The notes under the pieces are model-generated. The model was not told the origin of the DNA, made no database searches, and worked only from the letters and a program-made list of their open reading frames with translations. Source: Bacteroidia bacterium (GTDB lineage: Bacteria > Bacteroidota > Bacteroidia > Bacteroidales > Paludibacteraceae). From it: DNA of 32,331 bases. This document shows positions 25,157 through 32,331 of this stretch, one piece after another. Numbering within the stretch: the stretch's first letter is position 1; every line of letters starts with the position of its first letter. The DNA is taken from the NCBI GenBank assembly GCA_009929445.1, contig SAAL01000038.1, positions 1-32,331 of the forward strand. The letters are read 5' to 3'. Both the position numbers and the translations under genes were made by a program.

Positions 25157-25192
25157 TTACGAACATATCGTAGCTTTGCGATGTTTTCGTAA
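25157..25192 (+). promoter_or_regulatory. Operator dyad and -7 element of the BlaI-family gene
   Basis: TTACGA (25157-25162), five bases, TCGTA (25168-25172), overlapping the -7 element TAGCTTTG (25171-25178) exactly as in the TPR promoter. A third half-site TCGTAA is at 25187-25192, so the whole 36-base region is also an imperfect palindrome. It lies 47 bases before the ATG, a natural place for autoregulation by the encoded repressor. Confidence 0.65.
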
Positions 25193-25239
25193 TAGACTGA
25201 TTACTATAGCAATTTATTGGAAAATTAAAAGTTGAATGT

Positions 25240-25596
25240 ATGCAAAAACTGACACATCAGGAAGAAGAACTCATGCTGATTATCTGGCAGAGTGAACCGG
25301 GATTTATAAAAGATTTTATGGATAAGATGGACGAACCCCGTTCGCCATACACTACGGTAGCATCTGTGGTGAAGAACCTGGAACGTAAAGGGTATGTAAG
25401 AGCCAAACGATACGGGAATACGTACGAATATTCCGCTCTTATCAGAGAAGAAGAGTACAAAAAGAAGTTTTTGTCAAACGTTGTGAAAAAATATTTCGAG
25501 AACTCCTACAAGGATTTAGTCAGTTTTTTTGCCGAAGAGAATAAAATTTCTGCCGAAGAATTGCAGGAAATTATTAAGTTGATTGAAAAGAAATAG
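25240..25596 (+). CDS. BlaI/MecI/CopY-family transcriptional repressor
   Basis: A 118-residue DNA-binding protein. MQKLTHQEEELMLIIWQSEPGFIKDF opens the winged-helix domain, with the recognition region RSPYTTVASVVKNLERKGYVRAKRYGNTYEY at about 34-64; the remainder is the helical dimerisation part. In the known systems BlaI dimers sit on palindromic operators and are inactivated by cleavage in the C-terminal domain after the partner M56 protease senses a signal. The next gene codes such a protease, 81 bases downstream. No beta-lactamase or penicillin-binding sensor domain is near, so the signal is unlikely to be a beta-lactam. Likely operators precede this gene and the TPR gene. Confidence 0.93.
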   Translation: MQKLTHQEEELMLIIWQSEPGFIKDFMDKMDEPRSPYTTVASVVKNLERKGYVRAKRYGNTYEYSALIREEEYKKKFLSNVVKKYFENSYKDLVSFFAEENKISAEELQEIIKLIEKK

Positions 25597-25677
25597 TAAT
25601 GAGCAAATAGTTCTGAGTTTCGAATTTCAAACATTGACAGACATCAGACACCTAATTTTAAATATTCGTCAAAGAAC

Positions 25678-27381
25678 ATGGAAATCTACCTAATAAAAGT
25701 CAACGCATCGATAATACTTTTTTATCTCTGTTATAAGCTGTTGTTTCAGCGCGATACATTCTGGATGTTGCGCCGTACGTATTTGATGGTTAGTGTTCTG
25801 TTTTCATTTTTTTATCCGCTTTTTTCGATAGAAGGATGGCTGAAAAAACAAGAACCTATCATGTCGGCAATATCTTCCATTCAGCTAGATGAACTGGTAA
25901 TTTCTCCTTCCGGAGTGAGAAATCTTGGTTTATTTACCGTTGAAAATGTACTTTGGGCTGTCTTTGGTCTGGTTGCTTTGTTTATGACGTTTCATATTCT
26001 CATTCAGTTTTGTACCATTGTTCGTTGCAGACTGAAAGGAACGAAAACCAGTTTGATGCATATCCCTATTATCAGAATTGATGAAAAGATTACGCCTTTC
26101 TCTTTTTTTCAATGGATTTTTATCAACCCGAAACTGTACTCTGAGCCTGAAACAGCCGTAATCCTCGAACACGAACTTACTCACGTTCGCCAATACCATT
26201 CGGTAGATGTGATAGTAGCGCAGATTCAGAAAATGTTTTGCTGGTTCAATCCGGCAGCCTGGCTCTTGGAGCGGGAGATCCGTTATAATCTGGAATATAT
26301 CGCAGATAACCAAGTTCTTAATTCGGGTTTTGAACCCAAAAAATATCAATATCATTTATTAAGTCTTTCTTACGAACCGGCCGAAAGTAAGTTGGGCAAT
26401 CAGTTTAATGTTTCACCTATCAAAAAAAGAATCAAAATGATGAATTCTAAAAAAACAAAAAAATCAGGATTATTGAAGTATGCTTTAATAATTCCAATTG
26501 CGCTTGTCATGCTGCTAATGAGCACCATGCAGGATATGATTGCAGCAACAAAAAATTCCGTATTAGAACAAACGCCTCAAGAAGTAAAAATTCCAATTTC
26601 TTCAAGTAAAATTGTGCAAGGGAAAAGAACATCTGTTGATTCAGAGATAAAAGGTATTGCCTTCGCTGAAATTAAAGAACATAAAGAAAAAGAAAGTACT
26701 GAACTGGATGAGATAGTGGTTGTAGGTTACAGCTCAAATGAAAAGCAAGATTCTGAAAAAGACAAGAAAGTGTTTGACGTAGTGGAAGTTCCACCTGTAT
26801 TCGCGGGAGGTGAAAAAGCCATGTTTGAATATTTGTCAAAAAATATAAGATATCCTGTAGAAGCTCAAAAACAGAAAATTCAAGGGAGAGTTGTTGTACA
26901 ATTTGTTGTGAATGATGAAGGTAAAGTCTCAAGTGCAAAAATCGTAAATTCAATTGATACCTATTTAGATGCCGAAGCTCTCCGAATTATAAATGCGATG
27001 CCGGACTGGACTCCCGGCAAACAAGGCGGTAAAAACGTGTGTGTACGTTATGTATTACCCATACAATTTAAGTTGCAAGGTAATGAAAAGACCGAAAGTC
27101 CGGCCAAATCATTATCAGGAAAAGTAGCTGAAGTTGATTCGAAGGATAGTCAGGATTCTGGAGTAGATATAATGACCACCAAAACGACTACCACAACAAC
27201 CTCAAAACTTGGCAGCGATGTGCTGGTGGTTTTAGATGGAATAATTATTCCTAATTCACAATTAAAAGACATTGACCCGAAAGATATTGAATCTATGTCG
27301 GTACTAAAAGATAAATCGGCAACAGAACTTTATGGCGAAAAAGGAAAAAATGGCGTCATCATTATTACCTCGAAGAAATAA
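25678..27381 (+). CDS. M56 (BlaR1-like) membrane metalloprotease with TonB C-terminal domain and SusC-like plug segment
   Basis: A 567-residue sensor protease. Hydrophobic helices lie at about 4-22, 35-51, 92-114 and 265-284. The cytoplasmic zinc protease site is HELTH at 165-169, with a third ligand Glu207 in NLEYIAD. The outer part differs from BlaR1: instead of a penicillin-binding domain it has ELDEIVVVGYSSNEK at 342-356, like the N-terminal box of SusC receptors; a TonB C-terminal domain at about 367-467 (FAGGEKAMFEYLSKNIRYPVEA..., RVVVQFVVNDEGKV); a Thr-rich linker (499-509); and a receptor-plug-like end (VLVVLDGIIIP, DPKDIESMSVLKDKSATELYG, GVIIITSKK). It should cleave or trigger cleavage of the upstream BlaI-like repressor. 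A terminator follows. Confidence 0.9.
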   Translation: MEIYLIKVNASIILFYLCYKLLFQRDTFWMLRRTYLMVSVLFSFFYPLFSIEGWLKKQEPIMSAISSIQLDELVISPSGVRNLGLFTVENVLWAVFGLVALFMTFHILIQFCTIVRCRLKGTKTSLMHIPIIRIDEKITPFSFFQWIFINPKLYSEPETAVILEHELTHVRQYHSVDVIVAQIQKMFCWFNPAAWLLEREIRYNLEYIADNQVLNSGFEPKKYQYHLLSLSYEPAESKLGNQFNVSPIKKRIKMMNSKKTKKSGLLKYALIIPIALVMLLMSTMQDMIAATKNSVLEQTPQEVKIPISSSKIVQGKRTSVDSEIKGIAFAEIKEHKEKESTELDEIVVVGYSSNEKQDSEKDKKVFDVVEVPPVFAGGEKAMFEYLSKNIRYPVEAQKQKIQGRVVVQFVVNDEGKVSSAKIVNSIDTYLDAEALRIINAMPDWTPGKQGGKNVCVRYVLPIQFKLQGNEKTESPAKSLSGKVAEVDSKDSQDSGVDIMTTKTTTTTTSKLGSDVLVVLDGIIIPNSQLKDIDPKDIESMSVLKDKSATELYGEKGKNGVIIITSKK

Positions 27382-27408
27382 TTGTTTCTGAAATGTTTAT
27401 TAACCTAA

Positions 27409-27439
27409 AGGCATCAAGTGGAAAATCTTGGTGCTTTTT
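27409..27439 (+). terminator. Terminator after the M56 gene
   Basis: GCATCAAG (27411-27418) pairs with CTTGGTGC (27427-27434), with one G-U pair; five T residues follow at 27435-27439. It separates the repressor-protease pair from the next gene. Confidence 0.75.
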
Positions 27440-27474
27440 CGTTATCTGAAACTTTGGCTTTGTTTTTGTAAAGA

Positions 27475-28029
27475 ATGGAAATCATATTTTGTCAAGTGAA
27501 AAACTACTTATATTTCATAATTATTTTTTGTCTGATGGCAGGCTCGCTTTCAGCCAAAAATCGGAAGAAAGTACCTGAAATAAAAGCGGATTCATGTACT
27601 GCGCTTTTGCCTGATTCAGCCGGAATTATTCACCACTTCCCGATGATTTTGGTGGGAAATGCGCTCTCTTTCCCTGATACGGTCAGTATTCGCCTGCTGA
27701 CTCTGGTCAACGATTCGCTCCTCAACGACACTGTTGAACCCACGTTTGGGAATAAAAAGGAGTTGATTGATTTTTTTGTCCGAAATATTGTTTATCCCCA
27801 TCAACTGAAAGATTTAAATATGGAGGACGATCTTCATCTCCTGATGAAAATTGACAAGGATGGTGTATTAACTGAAAGTGAAGTGCTTCATGCTGAAATT
27901 CCTGAAATGAAGCAAGAGGTGCTCCGTGTTTCAAAATTGCTGCCAGCACTACTGCTGACTGATAAAACGGGCAGAAGAATTAATTCTACTATTCACTTGC
28001 CCATCTCATTCCGTATTTTGAAATTATGA
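27475..28029 (+). CDS. Small secreted TonB C-terminal-like protein
   Basis: A 184-residue protein with an N-terminal hydrophobic signal segment (about 10-27, LYFIIIFCLMAGSLSA). The C-terminal 95 residues (about 90-184) follow the TonB-C pattern of the M56 protein before it: FGNKKELIDFFVRNIVYPHQL, LHLLMKIDKDGVLTESEV, RINSTIHLPISFRIL. The central Lys/Gly-x-Val-x-x-x-x-V strand is kept, but the usual P-x-W-x-P-G turn is replaced by LLPALLLTD. It lies 93 bases after the M56 gene, behind a terminator, with no clear -7 box. It is probably a diverged relative that serves the same system, as a soluble or membrane-tethered competitor or partner; this is inference. Confidence 0.72.
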   Translation: MEIIFCQVKNYLYFIIIFCLMAGSLSAKNRKKVPEIKADSCTALLPDSAGIIHHFPMILVGNALSFPDTVSIRLLTLVNDSLLNDTVEPTFGNKKELIDFFVRNIVYPHQLKDLNMEDDLHLLMKIDKDGVLTESEVLHAEIPEMKQEVLRVSKLLPALLLTDKTGRRINSTIHLPISFRILKL

Positions 28030-28134
28030 CGGATAAAGGATTATTTTCATCCCAAGCACTTCTTTCTTCTCCTGTCTTTCCGTTAGTTTTCCTTTTTCTG
28101 TACGGCAGATTATCGTAAATCCGAAAATTGCAAG

Positions 28135-28142
28135 TATTTTTG
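28135..28142 (+). promoter_or_regulatory. -7 element for the LrgA-LrgB pair
   Basis: TATTTTTG matches TAnnTTTG, 55 bases before the ATG at 28198. No good -33 is seen. Confidence 0.45.
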
Positions 28143-28197
28143 CATTGTTTTTTCGCGAGCCGTATTTTTTTTGAAATTTGAATTTCACATTACATGC

Positions 28198-28572
28198 ATG
28201 ATCAGACAAGCAGCTATTATTTTCGGATGTCTTGGTGTTGGTGAGCTGATTGTTCATTTCACTTCACTGAGTCTGCCTTCGAGCATTATCGGGATGCTTT
28301 TGCTTACGCTTTTACTCCGGATTGGCTGGATAAAACTGGAATGGGTCAATGAGGTGGCCGGTTTTCTGGTAAGTACGCTGCCATTCTACTTTGTGCCGGC
28401 CGGAGTCGCCGTTATGCTTTACTTCGATCTGATAGCAGCCTCATTCTGGCCTATCGTAGTGGCATCGGCCGTAAGTACGGTATTGGTGCTCGTTGTTACA
28501 GGCTGGACTCATCAGCTTATCCGCAATAAAAGCAGAAAAACCCGTGATAATATTAGTACCGACGACTTATGA
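28198..28572 (+). CDS. LrgA/CidA-family membrane protein
   Basis: A 124-residue inner-membrane protein with four predicted helices: RQAAIIFGCLGVGELIVHF, SIIGMLLLTLLLRIGW, VAGFLVSTLPFYFVPAGVAVML and WPIVVASAVSTVLVLVVTGW. The LPSSIIGMLLL and FVPAGVAVM motifs are typical of the holin-like LrgA/CidA family, linked in other bacteria to murein hydrolase activity, cell death and carbon overflow. The start at 28198 is preferred over a TTG at 28171. Its TGA overlaps the ATG of the LrgB gene (ATGA), so the two are translationally coupled. Confidence 0.9.
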   Translation: MIRQAAIIFGCLGVGELIVHFTSLSLPSSIIGMLLLTLLLRIGWIKLEWVNEVAGFLVSTLPFYFVPAGVAVMLYFDLIAASFWPIVVASAVSTVLVLVVTGWTHQLIRNKSRKTRDNISTDDL

Positions 28573-29276
28573 ACGGGATATTTCTAAATGAAGTGGTCGT
28601 AGTAGCAGCTACGTTTATCATTTACTGGCTGGCGCAGCGGCTTCAGGCAAAAACAGGTTTTATTTTGCTCAATCCCATTCTTATCACCATTTTGATTATC
28701 ATCTTGTTTCTGATGATTTTCAATATCAATTATGAAGTGTACCAAAAAGGTGGTAAGTATATAGATTTTCTGCTCAAACCGGCGGTGGTAGCCTTGGGTG
28801 TGCCGCTTTACAAGCAAATGAAAGTAATCAAAAAACAGGCTTTGAATATTGTTATTTCGCAGCTGGCAGGCTGCATTACGGGGATTGTGTCGGTAGTGCT
28901 CATTGCAAAACTGATGGGCGCTTCACGCGAAATTATTTTTTCACTGACTCCCAAATCGGTTACCACACCCATTGCCATCGAGATTTCCAGGTCCATTGGC
29001 GGCATAGCACCGCTTACGGCATCGGTTGTGATTGTGGTGGGAATTTTCGGAGCCGTATTCGGGTACACCATTCTTAAACTAACAGGAGTGAAAAATCCGA
29101 TGTCCCAAAGCCTGTCGATGGGAAATGCTGCTCATGCCATCGGCACTTCCAAATCCATGGAATTCAGTCCTGCGTTTGGAGCCATGTCAAGCATAGGGAT
29201 GATTGTCAACGGTATTTTCACCGCTATACTTGCCCCCTACGTATTGAAATTACTCGGAATCTGGATTGAACTTTAA
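28569..29276 (+). CDS. lrgB: LrgB-family membrane protein
   Basis: A 235-residue inner-membrane protein, about seven to eight helices. Conserved LrgB marks are LLNPILITILIII near 33-45, LKPAVVALGVPLYKQ near 69-83, LTPKSVTTPIAIEISRSIGG at about 126-145 and MGNAAHAIGTSKSMEFSPAFGAMSS at about 182-206. It works with the LrgA-like protein, possibly as a transporter of pyruvate, glycolate or a related metabolite, as shown for LrgAB homologues elsewhere. No LytSR-type regulator is next to the pair. Confidence 0.93.
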   Translation: MNGIFLNEVVVVAATFIIYWLAQRLQAKTGFILLNPILITILIIILFLMIFNINYEVYQKGGKYIDFLLKPAVVALGVPLYKQMKVIKKQALNIVISQLAGCITGIVSVVLIAKLMGASREIIFSLTPKSVTTPIAIEISRSIGGIAPLTASVVIVVGIFGAVFGYTILKLTGVKNPMSQSLSMGNAAHAIGTSKSMEFSPAFGAMSSIGMIVNGIFTAILAPYVLKLLGIWIEL

Positions 29277-29302
29277 TTCAGGTTTTTTTTCTTCACTACT
29301 CA

Positions 29303-29327
29303 GAGCCTTCAATCACTTAGAAGGCTC
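29303..29327. other. Inverted repeat between lrgB and recQ
   Basis: GAGCCTTC (29303-29310) pairs perfectly with GAAGGCTC (29320-29327) around a nine-base loop. An A run, not a T run, follows it on the plus strand, so a canonical terminator for lrgB is not supported. A factor-dependent stop or a regulator site are alternatives. Confidence 0.45.
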
Positions 29328-29377
29328 AAAAAATCAGAACTTGTACTCTCATTTTCGGTATTTTCGGGATATTTTGC

Positions 29378-29385
29378 TAAATTTG
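29378..29385 (+). promoter_or_regulatory. -7 element for recQ
   Basis: TAAATTTG matches TAnnTTTG, 22 bases before the ATG at 29408. Transcription would start near 29392, which excludes the TTG at 29393 as a start. Confidence 0.5.
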
Positions 29386-29407
29386 TATTTCTTTGCACCT
29401 GAAAATA

Positions 29408-31312
29408 ATGCCGGATATTCACCAAATACTCAAAACACACTGGGGGTACGATTCGTTTCGTGCGCTTCAGGAAGATATCATTCAAAGCATCATCTCCGGT
29501 AAAGATACCCTTGGCCTGATGCCTACCGGAGGCGGAAAATCGCTCACTTTTCAGGTTCCGGCCATGGCTTTCGAAGGTGTTTGCGTGGTTATCACACCGC
29601 TTATTGCATTGATGAAAGATCAGGTGGAGAACCTCAAAAAACGCAACATCAGTGCGGCTGCAATCTATTCGGGCATGACAAACACCGAAATTCTGAAAAC
29701 ACTCGAAAACGCAATTTTTGACGCCTATAAATTTCTCTATGTTTCACCTGAAAGGCTCAGCACTGAAATATTCATAAAAAAAGTTTCCCAAATGAATATC
29801 AGCCTGATAGCGGTAGATGAAGCACATTGTATTTCGCAGTGGGGATATGATTTCAGGCCTTCTTACCTTCGGATAGCCGAAATCCGTACGCTGCTTCCGG
29901 ATGTGCCGGTACTGGCACTTACGGCTACGGCTACAGCCGAAGTAGTGGACGATATTCAGACACAGCTTCGTTTCAGGCAGAAAAACGTGTTCAAAAAGAG
30001 TTTTAATCGTTCTAACTTAATATATGTGGTACGAAATGCCGAAAATAAGGAAGAACAACTCCTTAAAATATTGAAAAATGTACCCGGGACATCGGTGGTG
30101 TACGTACGGAACCGGAAAAAAACACGGGAAATTTCAGAGTTTCTGAATCAGAACGGCATCACATCTGAGTATTTCCATGCCGGGCTTAAAAATGAAATCA
30201 AAGACGAGCGTCAGGCACGCTGGAAATCGGACGAGACGCGAGTCATTGTTGCTACCAATGCGTTTGGAATGGGCATCGACAAACCCGAAGTACGCACTGT
30301 GGTGCACATGGACCTGCCCGATTCGCTCGAAGCGTATTTTCAGGAAGCAGGCCGGGCCGGACGCGACGAGAAAAAAGCCTATGCAGTGCTGCTGTTCAAT
30401 AAATCAGACGAAATAAAACTCCGTAAACGTATAGCTGATACTTTTCCACCCAGGGAAAAAGTAAAGGAAGTATATGAAGCACTTGGATCGTACTATCAGA
30501 TAGGAGTAGGTTCCGGACTGGACCGTACTTTTGTGTTTGATATCAACGATTTTTGTCAGAAATTTCATTTTCCAATTTTGGTGGCATTCAATGCCATTAA
30601 AATACTCCAGCAAGCCGGTTACCTGGAACTTACCGACGAGCAGGACAGTGCGTCCATGGTTCTGTTTACCCTGAAAAAAGATGAACTATACAACCTGAAA
30701 AATACAGCCGAACAGGAAAAACTGATTCATATCCTGCTACGTTCTTACACCGGTTTATTCACCGATTTGAGCGCTGTCAACGAAGAAACCATCGCTTCGA
30801 GGCTGGGGTGGGGGCGCGAACAGTTATACCTGCAACTCGCCGAACTGGCCAATCAGCGTGTAATTAAGTACATTCCACGCAGGAAAACTCCATTCCTTAC
30901 CTTTGTGCAGGAACGTGAAAGTACCGAAAGGCTGTTTCTCAGCACCGTGGTTTACGATGAGCGAAAAGAAAGATACACCAAAAGAGTGAAAAGTGTGCTC
31001 GAATATGCCAAAGAGGAGAATATCTGCAGAAATCAGATTTTACTCCGTTACTTTGATAAAAAAAAATCGATTCCGTGTGGCAAATGCGATGTTTGTCTGC
31101 GAAAAATGGAAAAGGAATTAACTAACGAGGAGTTTCTGAAAATCAAAAATGGGGTAGAGAGTTTATTGAGCAGCAATGAATGCTCAGTCGGCAAACTGGT
31201 AGAAGCCTTGCCCTTCAGGGAAGAGAAAATTGTAAAAGTGTTGCGATATTTATTAGATAATCAGTATATTATATACGACGAAGTGATGAAATTGAAATGG
31301 GTGAAAAAATGA
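29408..31312 (+). CDS. recQ: RecQ-family ATP-dependent DNA helicase, short form
   Basis: A 3'-5' helicase of recombination and replication repair, 634 residues. Helicase motifs: Gln21 in the Q-motif region (FRALQEDII), Walker A PTGGGKS at 39-45, DEAHCISQWGYDFRP at 137-151, LTATAT, and motif VI QEAGRAGRDEKKA. The zinc-binding region has four Cys (540, 557, 560, 563) spaced C-x16-C-x2-C-x2-C. The winged-helix part is placed around the zinc site and a short wHTH end follows; no HRDC domain is apparent. It resembles the shorter second RecQ paralogue found in many Bacteroidota, so another recQ may exist elsewhere in the genome. Confidence 0.92.
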   Translation: MPDIHQILKTHWGYDSFRALQEDIIQSIISGKDTLGLMPTGGGKSLTFQVPAMAFEGVCVVITPLIALMKDQVENLKKRNISAAAIYSGMTNTEILKTLENAIFDAYKFLYVSPERLSTEIFIKKVSQMNISLIAVDEAHCISQWGYDFRPSYLRIAEIRTLLPDVPVLALTATATAEVVDDIQTQLRFRQKNVFKKSFNRSNLIYVVRNAENKEEQLLKILKNVPGTSVVYVRNRKKTREISEFLNQNGITSEYFHAGLKNEIKDERQARWKSDETRVIVATNAFGMGIDKPEVRTVVHMDLPDSLEAYFQEAGRAGRDEKKAYAVLLFNKSDEIKLRKRIADTFPPREKVKEVYEALGSYYQIGVGSGLDRTFVFDINDFCQKFHFPILVAFNAIKILQQAGYLELTDEQDSASMVLFTLKKDELYNLKNTAEQEKLIHILLRSYTGLFTDLSAVNEETIASRLGWGREQLYLQLAELANQRVIKYIPRRKTPFLTFVQERESTERLFLSTVVYDERKERYTKRVKSVLEYAKEENICRNQILLRYFDKKKSIPCGKCDVCLRKMEKELTNEEFLKIKNGVESLLSSNECSVGKLVEALPFREEKIVKVLRYLLDNQYIIYDEVMKLKWVKK

Positions 31313-31372
31313 AAATTTACGACCGATTATAAATAAATAAAAAATCAATTCTTATTTTCAGAAAAGATAGAT

Positions 31373-31380
31373 TATCTTTG
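31373..31380 (+). promoter_or_regulatory. -7 element for the acyltransferase-fold gene
   Basis: TATCTTTG matches TAnnTTTG, 33 bases before the ATG at 31414. The -33 region is weak. Confidence 0.5.
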
Positions 31381-31413
31381 AGACCTTTTTATATACATTA
31401 AATTATCAATACC

Positions 31414-32331
31414 ATGAAAGTTTACAAAGAAAACAAACTTCGCTATTTCCGCTGGCACTGGGGCGACAGGTACGACGCCTGGCGTGTTCGCAAGGTCGAT
31501 CCGGTTTTTTCGGTTATTCCATACTTCCTCCGAACCCGCATGGATGCACAGAATTATTTCGAAGAGAGAATTCCTATTGACAACATCGAAGCGTTCATCC
31601 GCGAACATAAGGAAGAAATCCCCGGTCTTTCGTTGATGCATGTAGTGATAGCAGCACTTGTAAGTCTCATATCGCAACGTCCGAATCTGAACCGGTTTGT
31701 GATGTGGAACAAAATCTTTGCGCGAAATTACCTGAACATTTCCATAGCCGTAAAACGAACACTCTCAGACGAAGGAGAAGAAACGCTGATAAAACCCTAT
31801 TTTCTGCCAACAGATACATTGTATGATGTAGTAAAAAAAATAAAAAAAGAGCAGGAAGAAAATCAGCAGGTTGGTCAGCAGAATACATCGGATATGATTT
31901 CAAAAATACTGGGTGTATTACCCGATTTTATGATGAGAATTGTCGTATTCTCTCTCTTGTGGATGGATAAAGTCGGACTTTTACCACGCTTTATTGAGCA
32001 GGCAAGCCCGTGGCATTGCAGCTTCTTTCTGACCAATATCGGTTCAATTGGCGTAGAATCCATTTACCATCATTTGTACGAATTCGGCAATTGCAGCATC
32101 TTTGTGGCGTTAGGTAAAAAATCGCAGCGTCATACAGTGAGCCGCTCAGGAGATGTAAAACCGTATAAAAGCATTTTGCTGAAATTTGTCCTCGATGAAC
32201 GTATCTGCGACGGATATTACTATGCTTCATCCATGCGTACGCTGGCAAAGATATTCCAGAATCCTGAACAATTGCTTACTCCGCCCGAAAAAGTGTTGGT
32301 GGACGAAGGTGTGAAATGGAAGAGAATTGAT
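31414..32331 (+). CDS. 2-oxoacid dehydrogenase E2 / CAT-fold acyltransferase-like protein, cut by the window end
   Basis: An open frame of 306 codons runs from the ATG to the last base of the window without a stop, so the 3' end is missing, probably by a few residues. The fold signs are those of the chloramphenicol acetyltransferase / E2 catalytic domain: MHVVIAALVSLISQRPNLNRFV at 75-96, FFLTNIGSIGVES at 204-216, IFVALGKKSQRH, and LKFVLDERICDGYYYAS at 256-272. There is no lipoyl or subunit-binding domain. In E2 and CAT enzymes the last motif reads D-H-R-x-x-D-G; here it is D-E-R-I-C-D-G, so the catalytic His is replaced by Glu262. It may be an inactive or altered acyltransferase, not a pyruvate dehydrogenase subunit. 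Confidence 0.8.
   Translation, partial: MKVYKENKLRYFRWHWGDRYDAWRVRKVDPVFSVIPYFLRTRMDAQNYFEERIPIDNIEAFIREHKEEIPGLSLMHVVIAALVSLISQRPNLNRFVMWNKIFARNYLNISIAVKRTLSDEGEETLIKPYFLPTDTLYDVVKKIKKEQEENQQVGQQNTSDMISKILGVLPDFMMRIVVFSLLWMDKVGLLPRFIEQASPWHCSFFLTNIGSIGVESIYHHLYEFGNCSIFVALGKKSQRHTVSRSGDVKPYKSILLKFVLDERICDGYYYASSMRTLAKIFQNPEQLLTPPEKVLVDEGVKWKRID

Noticed and set aside
25240-27381. Beta-lactam resistance regulation (BlaI-BlaR1)
   Set aside because: The protease has no penicillin-binding sensor domain and there is no beta-lactamase or PBP gene nearby; only the repressor and protease parts are shared with that system.
31414-32331. E2 subunit of a 2-oxoacid dehydrogenase complex
   Set aside because: No lipoyl domain, no E1/E3 genes and no catalytic His.
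1-32331. tRNA, rRNA, CRISPR, insertion sequence or prophage
   Set aside because: Intergenic spacers are short and show no cloverleaf, spaced direct repeats, transposase or integrase genes.

Overview
The window reads as chromosomal DNA of a member of the Bacteroidota, most likely the order Bacteroidales; a Paludibacter-like relative is a guess from overall gene flavour. The evidence is internal. Upstream regions carry the Bacteroidota -7 element TAnnTTTG, and strong Shine-Dalgarno sequences are scarce. One secreted protease has a type IX secretion (T9SS) C-terminal sorting domain. A sensor protease contains SusC/TonB-like segments. GT3 glycogen synthase, GH92 mannosidase, DUF4252 and DUF4886 proteins are all typical of this phylum. 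I see no rRNA, tRNA, insertion sequence, prophage, integrase or CRISPR array.

Left part (1-11.6 kb): a GT3 glycogen synthase (-); a very short secreted protein that is nearly all sorting domain (+); a phoH / small membrane protein / LysE-exporter row (+); a DUF4252 lipid-free secreted protein and a cytoplasmic NlpC/P60 muropeptide peptidase (-); the c-di-AMP phosphodiesterase pgpH (+); a secreted esterase (+); tRNA CCA-adding enzyme (-); and coaD (+). The cca/coaD gap is the only gene-free stretch above 300 bases and holds two divergent promoters.

Middle part (11.7-23.7 kb): a C-terminal processing protease; the two enzymes of the alternative polyamine route (carboxynorspermidine decarboxylase and synthase); a GH92 glycosidase with a DUF4886 SGNH-like protein; then on the minus strand a T9SS-exported subtilase whose stop overlaps the start of xseA, followed by nhaA.

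Right part (23.7-32.3 kb): a secreted TPR protein, a BlaI/MecI-family repressor, an M56 (BlaR1-like) membrane metalloprotease fused to a TonB C-terminal domain and a SusC-like plug remnant, and a small secreted TonB-C-like protein. This block is the most interesting. The TPR gene and the blaI gene each carry the same dyad TTACGA-N5-TCGTA, placed so that its last two bases are the first two bases of the -7 promoter box. This suggests one regulator, most simply the local BlaI protein, controls both. The block is followed by a LrgA/LrgB pair, a short RecQ helicase, and a window-truncated acyltransferase-fold protein that has Glu where the catalytic His should be.

Several genes were given later starts than the longest open frame because a -7 promoter element overlaps or follows the longer start. 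All functional calls come from reading motifs by eye; no database search was possible.
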